DNA of 64,000 nt, taken from NCBI GenBank assembly GCA_016342415.1, contig JAEIOD010000003.1, positions 1 through 64,000 on the forward strand, read 5' to 3'. This document shows positions 27,583 to 35,768 of this stretch, one piece after another. The DNA comes from Clostridiales bacterium. GTDB taxonomy: Bacteria; Bacillota; Clostridia; Peptostreptococcales; Acidaminobacteraceae. Both the position numbers and the translations under genes were made by a program. The stretch's first letter is position 1. Each line of letters begins with the position of its first letter. Below the pieces are notes generated by a model. It made no database searches, was not told where the DNA came from, and saw only the letters and a program-made list of their open reading frames with translations.

Positions 27583-27642
27583 AGTATAGGTAAGTTATTC
27601 GTAAAATACTCCATTTTAGTCTCTCCAGTTTTTGCCTATACT
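27583..27642 (+). promoter_or_regulatory. control region of the xylose importer
   Basis: The 8-base inverted repeat AGTATAGG (27583-27590) and CCTATACT (27635-27642) flanks 44 bases, and the right half contains a -10-like TATACT. The region lies between the sensing operon terminator and the importer, where a YesN or XylR site is expected. Assignment to either regulator is inference. Confidence 0.45.
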
Positions 27643-27680
27643 AAATGTGACAATACAACTATTAATGGAGGGTAAGAATT

Positions 27681-28745
27681 ATGAGGAAAACGATTTCTAT
27701 GCTATTGGTTATGGTAATGCTATTTTCATTTGCATTTACTGGATGTTCAAGCAACAAAGACAATGTTATCGGTGTTGCAATGCCAACACAATCTTTACAA
27801 AGATGGAACCAAGATGGTGCCAACATGAAAGCAAAACTTGAAGAAGCTGGTTATGAAGTTATTTTAGAATATGCTGATAACAAAGTGGATCAACAAGTAT
27901 CACAAATTGAAAATATGATTACAAGAGGTGCAAAAGTAATTGTAGTAGCTTCAATTGATGGTACTGCCCTTAAGGGTGCTTTGGCTCAAGCAGCTAAAGA
28001 AGATGTAAAAATTATTGCATATGATCGTTTGATTAGAGATTCTGAAAACGTGGATTTCTATGCGACATTTGATAATTACTTAGTAGGACAAATACAAGGT
28101 GAATATATTATTGAGTCGCTTGCATTAGAATCAGGAGCAGGTCCTTTCAATATGGAAGTTTTCGGTGGATCACCTGATGACAATAATGCTTATTTCTTTA
28201 ATGGTGGTGCGATGGATACTTTGAAACCATACATCGATAATGGTCAACTGGTAATCAATTCAGGTCAAACTGATATGGAGCAAATTGCAATTCAAGGTTG
28301 GAAATCTGAAGGCGCTCAATCAAGAATGGATAACTTGTTAACAGCGTTTTATTCTGATAAAAACGTAGATATCGTGTTATCACCTAATGATAGTTTGGCA
28401 CAAGGGATTGTAGCGTCATTAAAAGCTGCAGGTTATGGATCTGCAGATAAAGCATATCCAGTACTGACGGGTCAAGACTGTGATACTACAAATGTTAAGA
28501 TGTTACTTGCTGGTGAACAGTCAATGTCTATATTTAAGGACACAAGAACATTAGCAGATCAAGTTGTTGATATGGTATCAGCTATTATGGATGAAACTAC
28601 TGTTCCTGTAAACGATACTGAAACATACAACAATGGTGTGAAAGTTGTACCGTCATTCTTATGTGAACCTGTATTTGCAGATATTAACAACTACAAAGAG
28701 TTATTAATTGATTCAGGTTACTATACTGAAGATCAGATAAAATAA
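27681..28745 (+). CDS. xylF: xylose/multiple-sugar ABC transporter binding lipoprotein
   Basis: A 354-residue extracytoplasmic solute-binding lipoprotein. The signal peptide ends in FTGC with Cys22. The mature part is XylF/ChvE-like: VAMPTQSLQRWNQDGANM, ITRGAKVIVVASIDGT, IIAYDRLI, FYATFDNYLVGQIQGEYI, GGSPDDNNAYFFNGG, SPNDSLAQGIVASL and VLTGQDCD. It captures xylose or a related aldose outside the cell and passes it to the permease. A very good GGAGGG ribosome site precedes it. It leads the importer operon; a hairpin after it probably raises its level above that of the other subunits. The symbol reflects context; ChvE-type proteins can take several sugars. Confidence 0.92.
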   Translation: MRKTISMLLVMVMLFSFAFTGCSSNKDNVIGVAMPTQSLQRWNQDGANMKAKLEEAGYEVILEYADNKVDQQVSQIENMITRGAKVIVVASIDGTALKGALAQAAKEDVKIIAYDRLIRDSENVDFYATFDNYLVGQIQGEYIIESLALESGAGPFNMEVFGGSPDDNNAYFFNGGAMDTLKPYIDNGQLVINSGQTDMEQIAIQGWKSEGAQSRMDNLLTAFYSDKNVDIVLSPNDSLAQGIVASLKAAGYGSADKAYPVLTGQDCDTTNVKMLLAGEQSMSIFKDTRTLADQVVDMVSAIMDETTVPVNDTETYNNGVKVVPSFLCEPVFADINNYKELLIDSGYYTEDQIK

Positions 28746-28752
28746 AGATTTG

Positions 28753-28780
28753 TGTGCTGTAATGTTCTCATTACAGCACA
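28753..28780 (+). other. intercistronic hairpin after the binding-protein gene
   Basis: TGTGCTGTAATG (28753-28764) pairs perfectly with CATTACAGCACA (28769-28780) around a 4-base loop, with no T-run. Such hairpins protect the upstream message from 3' decay and cut readthrough, giving more binding protein than ATPase. Confidence 0.75.
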
Positions 28781-28801
28781 TTATATGAAAGGAAGTTTTT
28801 T

Positions 28802-30331
28802 ATGTCTGACAATATACTTGAAATGATTGATATTACGAAAGAGTTTTCAGGTGTTAAAGCTTTAGATGAAGTAAATCTTAAAGTGAAAAAAGGTGAAATA
28901 CATGCGCTTGTAGGTGAAAATGGTGCAGGTAAATCAACACTCATGAAGGTGTTAAGTGGTATTTATCCATTTGGGAGTTATACTGGCGATGTTGTTTATA
29001 ATGGAGAAATTTGTGATTTTAAAACCATTGGTGATAGTGAAGATAAAGGTATTGCCATCATACACCAAGAATTGGCTTTGAGTCCTTATCTCTCAATTTC
29101 TGAAAATATCTTCTTAGGCAATGAGCAACAAAGTAAAGGTATTATCAACTGGAGTATTACCAGTCAAAAAGCTACTGCTTTGATGAAAAAAGTAGGTTTG
29201 AATCTAGATCATAATCTTCTGATAAAAGATATTGGTGTGGGTCATCAACAACTCGTTGAGATTGCTAAAGCACTTGCCAAAGATTGTAAGTTGTTAATTT
29301 TAGACGAACCGACCGCTGCTTTAAATGATGAGGATTCTGATAAACTTTTAGAGTTGCTACTGGAGTTGAATAAAGAGCAAAATTTAACATGTATCATCAT
29401 TTCTCATAAGTTGAATGAAATCACTAAGATAGCGGATCAAATTACAGTTATAAGAGATGGTTCAACAATAGAGACTATGACCAAAGGTATTGATGAGATT
29501 ACGGAAGATAAAATCATTAAAGGCATGGTAGGTCGTGATCTTGTAGAACGTTATCCTACACGAAAGAAATCTGTTGGTGATATAAATTTTGAAATTAAAG
29601 ACTGGGTTGTATATGATCCATTAGATGAAGATAGACAGAAGATTAAAAACGTCTCTATACATGTAAAAAAAGGTGAAATTCTAGGAATCGCTGGATTAAT
29701 GGGCGCAGGGCGAACTGAACTTGCAATGAGTATTTTTGGTAGAACCTATGGTAAAAATATTCAAGGAACGATTATGAAAGACAATCAGAGAATTGAATGT
29801 GGAGATGTCTGTGAAGCGATTGGACATGGTCTAGCTTATTTAACTGAAGATAGAAAAGAGGCGGGATTGATTTTATCTGATGACATCAGAAAAAATATTT
29901 CCTTATCGAACTTATGGAAAATCAGCAAACGAGGTGTTGTTAATACCAATTTAGAACTGGAAAATGCGAAGAACTTTAGAGAGAAACTTAGAATCAAGTC
30001 CTCTAGTATTTTCCAAAACACTGGGAATTTATCGGGTGGTAATCAACAAAAGGTTGTCTTAGCAAAATGGCTGTTTTCAGAACCTGATGTGTTGATATTA
30101 GACGAACCAACAAGAGGTATTGATGTTGGTGCAAAATATGAAATTTATTCTATTATTAATGAACTGGCAGAGCAAGGTAAAAGTATTATTGTCATTTCAT
30201 CAGAATTGCCAGAAATACTTGGAATTTGTGATCGAATATATGTTATGAACGAAGGCTCTATCGTTGGTGAAATGCCAATAGAAGAAGCATGTCAAGAGAG
30301 TATTATGACATGTATTATTCAAAGCTCTTAG
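28802..30331 (+). CDS. xylG: sugar ABC transporter ATPase, MmsA/XylG type
   Basis: A 509-residue cytosolic ATPase with two fused nucleotide-binding domains, as usual for CUT2-class sugar importers. The first has Walker [13 protein letters not shown], a Q-loop [10 protein letters not shown] and Walker [12 protein letters not shown]; the second has the typically altered Walker [12 protein letters not shown], signature [15 protein letters not shown] and [14 protein letters not shown]. It energises uptake of the sugar bound by the upstream lipoprotein. The ribosome site is AAAGGAAG. It is followed after 12 bases by the permease gene. Confidence 0.95.
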   Translation: MSDNILEMIDITKEFSGVKALDEVNLKVKKGEIHALVGENGAGKSTLMKVLSGIYPFGSYTGDVVYNGEICDFKTIGDSEDKGIAIIHQELALSPYLSISENIFLGNEQQSKGIINWSITSQKATALMKKVGLNLDHNLLIKDIGVGHQQLVEIAKALAKDCKLLILDEPTAALNDEDSDKLLELLLELNKEQNLTCIIISHKLNEITKIADQITVIRDGSTIETMTKGIDEITEDKIIKGMVGRDLVERYPTRKKSVGDINFEIKDWVVYDPLDEDRQKIKNVSIHVKKGEILGIAGLMGAGRTELAMSIFGRTYGKNIQGTIMKDNQRIECGDVCEAIGHGLAYLTEDRKEAGLILSDDIRKNISLSNLWKISKRGVVNTNLELENAKNFREKLRIKSSSIFQNTGNLSGGNQQKVVLAKWLFSEPDVLILDEPTRGIDVGAKYEIYSIINELAEQGKSIIVISSELPEILGICDRIYVMNEGSIVGEMPIEEACQESIMTCIIQSS

Positions 30332-30343
30332 AAGGGATGTATT

Positions 30344-31513
30344 ATGGAGAACATAAAGAAAATAATCAAACAAAATATGAGACAATATGCCATGTTGGTT
30401 GCACTATTGACAATCATGCTATTCTTTCAAATCGTATCAGGTGGTATTTTACTAAGACCTATTAATGTTCAAAGAATTATCATGCAGAACAGTTATGTTC
30501 TGATTTTGGCAATAGGTATGCTCTTGTGTATATTAACTGGAGGCAATATAGATTTATCTGTTGGATCCGTTGTTGCATTTGTAAGTGCTACTTCAGCACT
30601 ATTTAGTGTGGTTTTAGGTTTACCTGTACTGGTATCTATAGGACTCTCAATTATCTGTGGTGTGCTTGCTGGGATGTGGCAAGGTTTCTGGATTTCTTAT
30701 GTTAAGATCCCGTCATTTATTGTTACACTGGGTGGTATGTTGGTGTTTAGAGGCATCAACAACCTGATCTTAGAAGGTCAAACGATTGCTTTACCAGATT
30801 TATATATTACGATTGCATCAGGTACAATTCCGGACTTTTTTAATAATGGCACATTACACTTAACAACATTAATAATTGGTGTTACGGCATCATTGTTCTA
30901 TTTGTTCTTTAAACGATTGGATCGTAAAAGTAAAATAAAGAATAGTTTCCATGTCAGTAGTTACAAAGCTTATTTATTTGAGATCATCAGTATCTTTTTA
31001 ATTATAAACTTGTTTATGTTCTGGTTGTCTTTAGCAGAGGGGTTACCTTATATTGTAATTCTTCTAATAGCGTTGATTTCAATATATTCATTTATCACAA
31101 AGAAAACGGTTTATGGTAGACATATCTATGCCATGGGTGGTAACTCGAGAACTGCTGAGTTGTCAGGTGTTAAAACAAAAAAAATACTGTTTGCGGTTTA
31201 TGCCAATATGGGATTAATGGCCGCAGTAGCTGGTATTGTGTTTGCGGGCCGTTTAAATTCATCTTCACCTGTTGCAGGTGTCGGATTTGAACTAGATGCC
31301 ATCGCTGCTTGTTTTATTGGTGGTGCTTCAGCAACTGGTGGTGTTGGTACCGTTATGGGTGCTATCATTGGTGGTTTGATTATGGGTATATTAAATAACG
31401 GTATGTCTATTATGGGCATCAATATATTCTGGCAAAGTATCGTAAAAGGATTGGTATTACTATTTGCAGTAGCTTTTGATGTTTACTCAAAGTCAAAATC
31501 AAAAACGAAGTAG
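30344..31513 (+). CDS. xylH: sugar ABC transporter permease, MmsB/XylH type
   Basis: A 389-residue inner-membrane permease of the CUT2 family with ten or so hydrophobic segments. Typical stretches are LCILTGGNIDLSVGSVVAF, PSFIVTLGGMLVFRGI, YGRHIYAMGGNSRTAELSGV and GVGFELDAIAACFIGGASATGG. The longer length compared with RbsC-type permeases (about 320 residues) fits the XylH/MmsB branch. It completes the importer operon and is followed by a terminator. Confidence 0.95.
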   Translation: MENIKKIIKQNMRQYAMLVALLTIMLFFQIVSGGILLRPINVQRIIMQNSYVLILAIGMLLCILTGGNIDLSVGSVVAFVSATSALFSVVLGLPVLVSIGLSIICGVLAGMWQGFWISYVKIPSFIVTLGGMLVFRGINNLILEGQTIALPDLYITIASGTIPDFFNNGTLHLTTLIIGVTASLFYLFFKRLDRKSKIKNSFHVSSYKAYLFEIISIFLIINLFMFWLSLAEGLPYIVILLIALISIYSFITKKTVYGRHIYAMGGNSRTAELSGVKTKKILFAVYANMGLMAAVAGIVFAGRLNSSSPVAGVGFELDAIAACFIGGASATGGVGTVMGAIIGGLIMGILNNGMSIMGINIFWQSIVKGLVLLFAVAFDVYSKSKSKTK

Positions 31514-31522
31514 TTCCCCTTT

Positions 31523-31548
31523 GAAATAGCCTCTGGCTATTTCTTTTT
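31523..31548 (+). terminator. terminator of the xylose importer operon
   Basis: GAAATAGCC (31523-31531) pairs with GGCTATTTC (31535-31543) around TCT, followed by TTTTT. Confidence 0.9.
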
Positions 31549-31562
31549 ATACAAATTTGTTT

Positions 31563-31650
31563 TATAATTAAAGTAACTCAATAAAGGCAGAGAGTAGGAG
31601 AGCCGCAAATAATTCGAAATGTTTTATTTGTGTGCTCTTTTTTAGTTTTT
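31563..31650 (+). promoter_or_regulatory. promoter and leader terminator of the glp-like operon
   Basis: A -10 TATAAT (31563-31568) starts a leader of about 150 bases. Within it AGAGC-GC-AAATAA (31599-31612) pairs with TTATTTG-TGTGCTCT (31624-31638), followed by TTTTTTAGTTTTTT: an intrinsic terminator ahead of the first gene. Just before it is the unpaired AGAGAGTAGGAGA stretch. The layout suits antitermination by a GlpP-type RNA-binding protein, known for glycerol operons of Bacillota; GlpP is not in the window, so this is inference. Confidence 0.6.
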
Positions 31651-31724
31651 TAAAGAGATAATATTTAAAACAATTATAATAATATCATGGTAGTTAAATA
31701 ATACGCATTATAGTGGAGGTAATT

Positions 31725-33155
31725 ATGTTTGATGTAACAATTATTGGAGCTGGTGTCATTGGAGCATCCATAGCTCGAGAACTGTCAAAATATAAATTGG
31801 ATATAGCGATAATTGAAAAAGAACTTGATGTAGCACTTGGTACATCTAAGGCCAATAGTGCGATTATTCATAGTGGATACGATGCAGAACCCGGTACTGT
31901 GAAGGCACTCATGAATGCGAAAGGCAATCCGATGTTCGATAAACTCTGTAGTGAACTTGATGTGCCGTTTAAGAGAATTGGATCTTATGTACTAGCGTTT
32001 TCAGAAGCTGAAAAAATCACTTTGGAAGCACTTCTAAAAAGGGGTCAAGAAAATCATATTCCTGGACTTGAACTGCATTCAAGAGAGCAAATATTGGAAA
32101 AAGAACCCAATGTAAGCCATACGGTTGTGGCAGGACTTCATGCCAATACTGCAGGTATAATTGGTCCTTGGGAATTGACCATTGCACTGGTGGAAAATGC
32201 GATGGAAAATGGTGTGACATTATTTTTAGATCATGAAGTATTAGACATTGATAAAGAGGAACATTTTAGTATTAAAACATCTCAGGGAACAATTGAGTCA
32301 AAAATAGTGATCAACGCAGCTGGTGTTTTCGCAGATCAGATTCATAATATGATTGATGAGCCGAATTTTGAAATCAAAGCATGGAAAGGTCAGTACTATA
32401 TCTTGGATAAAATTCATGAGGGTTTTGTTAATAGCATTTTATTTCAATGTCCTTCTGATGTAGGAAAGGGTGTACTTGTTTTACCTACAGTACATGGTAA
32501 TATCTTAATAGGACCAGATTCGCAGGAATTTGAAGATAAAGAAGATCTTTCTACCGATGCTCAGGATTTAGAATATATTCGTGATAAGGCGATGAAAACA
32601 TCAAAAAATATTCCGATGTGGGATGTGATTACTACTTTTGCTGGTCTTCGTGCCAAACCAAGTAATCATGATTTTATCATTGAACCCTCTAAGAATATAG
32701 AAGGTTTTTATGATGTTGCTGGAATTGAATCACCTGGTTTGTCATCAGCTCCTGCTATTGCAGAGTATGTTGTTAAGTGGATAAAAGAGCAATTTGATTC
32801 TATTGAAGTCAATACAGCTTTTAATCCTATAAGACAAGGCATTCCACATTTTATGGATCTTCCATTAGAAGAAAAACAAAAACTTATAGCTGAAGACTCT
32901 AGGTTTGGTCATATTGTCTGCCGGTGCGAATATATCACCGAAGCAGAGGTAGTAAGGTCAATTCATAGCACTTTGGGTGCAACAACTGTAGATGGTGTTA
33001 AAAGGCGTGTAAGGCCAGGTATGGGTCGTTGTCAAGGTGGGTTCTGTGGTGCGAAAGTAATGGAGATACTTGCTAGAGAGTTAGATAAAGATATAAAAGA
33101 GATCGTAAAGGATAAAAAAGGATCTGTGATAGTGACTGGAATGACAAAGGAGTAG
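31725..33155 (+). CDS. FAD-dependent glycerol-3-phosphate dehydrogenase-like protein with [2Fe-2S] domain
   Basis: A 476-residue flavoprotein. The Rossmann start is VTIIGAGVIGASIARELSKY, followed by the DAO-type body (SKANSAIIHSGYDAEPG, INAAGVFADQI, GLRAKPSNHDFII). The C-terminal 90 residues are a BFD-like [2Fe-2S] domain with four cysteines: C-R-C near 410 and G-R-C-Q-G-G-F-C near 440. This matches the large subunit of the anaerobic GlpA-like enzyme of Clostridia, which oxidises glycerol-3-phosphate to dihydroxyacetone phosphate. The start is ATG 31725 behind TGGAGG. It is first of three genes with almost no spacing. An L-2-hydroxyglutarate or related substrate cannot be ruled out. Confidence 0.88.
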   Translation: MFDVTIIGAGVIGASIARELSKYKLDIAIIEKELDVALGTSKANSAIIHSGYDAEPGTVKALMNAKGNPMFDKLCSELDVPFKRIGSYVLAFSEAEKITLEALLKRGQENHIPGLELHSREQILEKEPNVSHTVVAGLHANTAGIIGPWELTIALVENAMENGVTLFLDHEVLDIDKEEHFSIKTSQGTIESKIVINAAGVFADQIHNMIDEPNFEIKAWKGQYYILDKIHEGFVNSILFQCPSDVGKGVLVLPTVHGNILIGPDSQEFEDKEDLSTDAQDLEYIRDKAMKTSKNIPMWDVITTFAGLRAKPSNHDFIIEPSKNIEGFYDVAGIESPGLSSAPAIAEYVVKWIKEQFDSIEVNTAFNPIRQGIPHFMDLPLEEKQKLIAEDSRFGHIVCRCEYITEAEVVRSIHSTLGATTVDGVKRRVRPGMGRCQGGFCGAKVMEILARELDKDIKEIVKDKKGSVIVTGMTKE

Positions 33156-33157
33156 AT

Positions 33158-34426
33158 ATGAGACTATATGAATTAGTAGTTGTCGGTGGTGGTCCTGCAG
33201 GTTTAGCAGCAGCCTTGGAAGCTAAAAAAAATGGTGTTAAAGATATATTAATTATAGAAAGAGATGAAGAACTGGGTGGTATTTTACAACAATGTATTCA
33301 TAATGGCTTTGGTCTTCAAGTCTTCAAAAAAGAATTGACGGGACCGGAATATGCAGAACGTTATATGGATATGGTCGAAGCGGAGAAAATTCCTTATAAA
33401 ACAGAAACCATGGTGGTGGATATAACAGAAGATAAAGTCATCAGTTATATGAACGAACTTGAAGGTTATGTAACCATTCAAGCAACTGCAATTGTTTTAG
33501 CAATGGGATGTAGAGAACGTACAAGAGGTGCAATCAATATATCCGGTACTAGACCTTCTGGTGTTTACAGTGCTGGTATGGCACAGCTTCTAATCAATAC
33601 GGAAGGTTTCAAAGTCGGAAGAAAAGTTATTATTTTGGGCTCCGGCGATATTGGACTGATTATGGCTAGACGTATGACTTTGGAAGGTGCTGAAGTGGTT
33701 GGTGTCTTGGCAAGAGGTAACTATGCAGCAGGACTGGCTAGAAATGTGGTACAGTGTTTAGATGATTTTGACATACCATTGATGTTAAAACATACAATCG
33801 TTAAAATAAATGGTAAAGAACGAGTTGAAAGTGTTGTAGTCGTTGAGATGGACGATAAGAAACAACCCATCAAAGGTACTGAACAAATAATTGAATGTGA
33901 TACAGTTCTGCTTTCAGTTGGATTAATACCAGAAAACGAACTGTCTTTAAAGGCGCACATAGAGTTGGATCAAAAGACAAAAGGACCTGTGGTTGATGAT
34001 GCAATGTCAACCAATGTAGAGGGGATTTTTGCCTGCGGTAATGTACTGCATGTTCATGATATTGTAGATTTTGTTTCTTATGAAAGTGAAAAAGCAGGTA
34101 AAAATGCTGCCAAGTATATATTAAAAGAAGCGATAAAAGAGTGTGATATGATCACAACAAAAGCTGGAAAGGGTATCTCGTATATCGTTCCTCAAACCAT
34201 CAGAAAAGAAAATCCGGAAAAAATAGTTGAACTATTGATGAGAGTCAGAAGTGTAGGGACTCATAAAGTGATTCGAGTAAAGCTTGGTGATGAGGTTATA
34301 AGAGAGGTTAAAAAAGACCATGTGACACCAAGTGAGATGGAAAAGATAGTTATTGCGACAAAAGCTCTGAAAGATGCTGAAAATTTGGAGTTGACTGTTG
34401 AATTATGTGAAGGAGAAGCGAAATGA
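33158..34426 (+). CDS. FAD/NAD-dependent oxidoreductase, GlpB-like partner subunit
   Basis: A 422-residue flavoprotein of the pyridine nucleotide-disulfide reductase fold: LVVVGGGPAGLAAALEAKKNG at the N-terminus for FAD, VIILGSGDIGLIMARRMTLEGAEVVGV near 165-190 for the second dinucleotide, and GIFACGNVLHVHDIVDFV near 290. No redox CxxC pair is at the usual place, so it is not a thioredoxin reductase. It starts two bases after the first subunit and overlaps the third by four, which marks an obligate complex. It probably transfers electrons from the first subunit to NAD or another carrier. Confidence 0.88.
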   Translation: MRLYELVVVGGGPAGLAAALEAKKNGVKDILIIERDEELGGILQQCIHNGFGLQVFKKELTGPEYAERYMDMVEAEKIPYKTETMVVDITEDKVISYMNELEGYVTIQATAIVLAMGCRERTRGAINISGTRPSGVYSAGMAQLLINTEGFKVGRKVIILGSGDIGLIMARRMTLEGAEVVGVLARGNYAAGLARNVVQCLDDFDIPLMLKHTIVKINGKERVESVVVVEMDDKKQPIKGTEQIIECDTVLLSVGLIPENELSLKAHIELDQKTKGPVVDDAMSTNVEGIFACGNVLHVHDIVDFVSYESEKAGKNAAKYILKEAIKECDMITTKAGKGISYIVPQTIRKENPEKIVELLMRVRSVGTHKVIRVKLGDEVIREVKKDHVTPSEMEKIVIATKALKDAENLELTVELCEGEAK

Positions 34427-34782
34427 ATAAGAAACATGAAATGATATGCATCGCTTGTCCTGTAGGATGTCATTTAACGGTGTATGATGATCTTGCTGTA
34501 GAAGGTCATAAATGCCCAAGAGGAGAAGAGTATGGCATCAAAGAGTTAACCAATCCCACTAGAATTGTTACCTCTACAGTAAAAATATATGGTGCGCATA
34601 AAAGCAGGATTCCAGTCAGAACAGAATTTGATATACCAAAAGCATTAATCTATAAAGTCATGGATGTCCTCAATGCTGTTGAAGTTGAGGCACCTATTCA
34701 TATGGGAGATGTGATTATAGAAAATATATTAGATACTGGAGTTGATGTTATTGCTTCTAGAAGTATGAAGAAGTCCAATTAA
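34423..34782 (+). CDS. DUF1667 small subunit of the dehydrogenase
   Basis: A 119-residue protein of the DUF1667 family, always found with the two flavoproteins upstream. The N-terminus has a cysteine cluster, C-I-A-C-P-V-G-C near residues 10-16 and HKCPRGEEYG near 36, which could hold an iron-sulfur cluster or metal. The gene overlaps the second subunit by four bases. Its stop codon lies in the loop of the terminator. The role in electron transfer is inferred from context. Confidence 0.87.
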   Translation: MNKKHEMICIACPVGCHLTVYDDLAVEGHKCPRGEEYGIKELTNPTRIVTSTVKIYGAHKSRIPVRTEFDIPKALIYKVMDVLNAVEVEAPIHMGDVIIENILDTGVDVIASRSMKKSN

Positions 34783-34794
34783 GGACTTCTTTTT
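34768..34794 (+). terminator. terminator of the glp-like operon
   Basis: AAGAAGTCC (34768-34776) pairs with GGACTTCTT (34783-34791) followed by TTT. Confidence 0.85.
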
Positions 34795-35647
34795 ATGAAA
34801 CCATTTTCTGGTTTTTAGTTTGATTTGATGATTTTGATGTGAGAATACCTCTAATGACAACCGTTGACAAGATGACTATACCACCCAAAATACTATAGAG
34901 GTCAATCTTTTCGCCTGTAAAGATCAGGACCCATACCGGATTTAAAATGGGCTCGATAATTGGTATTAATATGGCCTCTAACGGTGAAACAAACCTGATG
35001 GCCTTTGTAAAAAAGATATAGGATATGCCGAGTTGGAATATGCCCAGTACAAGAATACCGATGATACTTTTCAAATCTATGGAGATGTGGACTATTACTG
35101 GCAATGCTAAAATAAACACAAAACAATTTCCTATAATAGTCGTTTCTATTGGTTTTTCAGTGGTTTGCAGGTTAAAGAAAATAATCATGGAAGCCATTGC
35201 AACACCACTTAAAATGGCTAGAAGATTGCCTAGTGCATTTCCGTACTCCAAATCACCCATAAAAAATAAACACATGCCCATTATGATAATCATAATGATG
35301 AGCCAGTCTAGTCTAGTAACAGCCTTTTTTAAAAACCACTTGGAAAATAAGGCAATCCATATAGTTGAGGTAAATTGAAGCAAGATGGCATTGGCTGAAG
35401 TGGTCAGTTTATTAGCACTGACAAATAAAAATACCAGTGCTGCATATGATAAAGCACCAAAAAATTGAGGATTACTGATTTTTTTGATAGGTTTTCTATA
35501 ATATATAAACATGACAATTACAGCAATGCCACTTCTTGTTCCGGAAATAGCAATGGGGTGCCAATCAATTAATTTTATGAATAAACCACCCAAACTCCAT
35601 AACATCGCTGTTACGATCAAATATATTAATGCTTTTGATTTTTTCAT
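34793..35647 (-). CDS. DMT/EamA family transporter
   Basis: A 284-residue inner-membrane protein with ten hydrophobic helices in two EamA repeats. Family-typical stretches include MLWSLGGLFIKLIDWHP, SGTRSGIAVIVMF and, near the end, FVSPLEAILIPIIEPILNPVWV. Drug/metabolite transporters of this type usually export amino acids or metabolites. The ribosome site is GGAGAT. It is divergent from a MocR-type regulator with an inverted repeat between them, so the regulator probably controls it; the PLP-binding regulator suggests an amine or vitamin B6-related substrate (inference). Confidence 0.9.
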   Translation of the reverse strand: MKKSKALIYLIVTAMLWSLGGLFIKLIDWHPIAISGTRSGIAVIVMFIYYRKPIKKISNPQFFGALSYAALVFLFVSANKLTTSANAILLQFTSTIWIALFSKWFLKKAVTRLDWLIIMIIIMGMCLFFMGDLEYGNALGNLLAILSGVAMASMIIFFNLQTTEKPIETTIIGNCFVFILALPVIVHISIDLKSIIGILVLGIFQLGISYIFFTKAIRFVSPLEAILIPIIEPILNPVWVLIFTGEKIDLYSILGGIVILSTVVIRGILTSKSSNQTKNQKMVS

Positions 35648-35690
35648 GATATCTCCTGACTTTTTTCCTTTTCTATGACCAACACTTACT

Positions 35691-35707
35691 CTATAATTAG
35701 ATTATAG
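35691..35707. promoter_or_regulatory. inverted repeat in the EamA/MocR divergent region
   Basis: CTATAAT (35691-35697), TAG, ATTATAG (35701-35707) is a perfect 7-base inverted repeat. Both arms contain TATAAT/ATTATA, so it can supply -10 elements in both directions and serve as the operator. Confidence 0.55.
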
Positions 35708-35768
35708 AATGTATATAATTACAGTGCAATTTATAAATAGTGCGTTTGTACCGGTACAGGAGAGCGAA

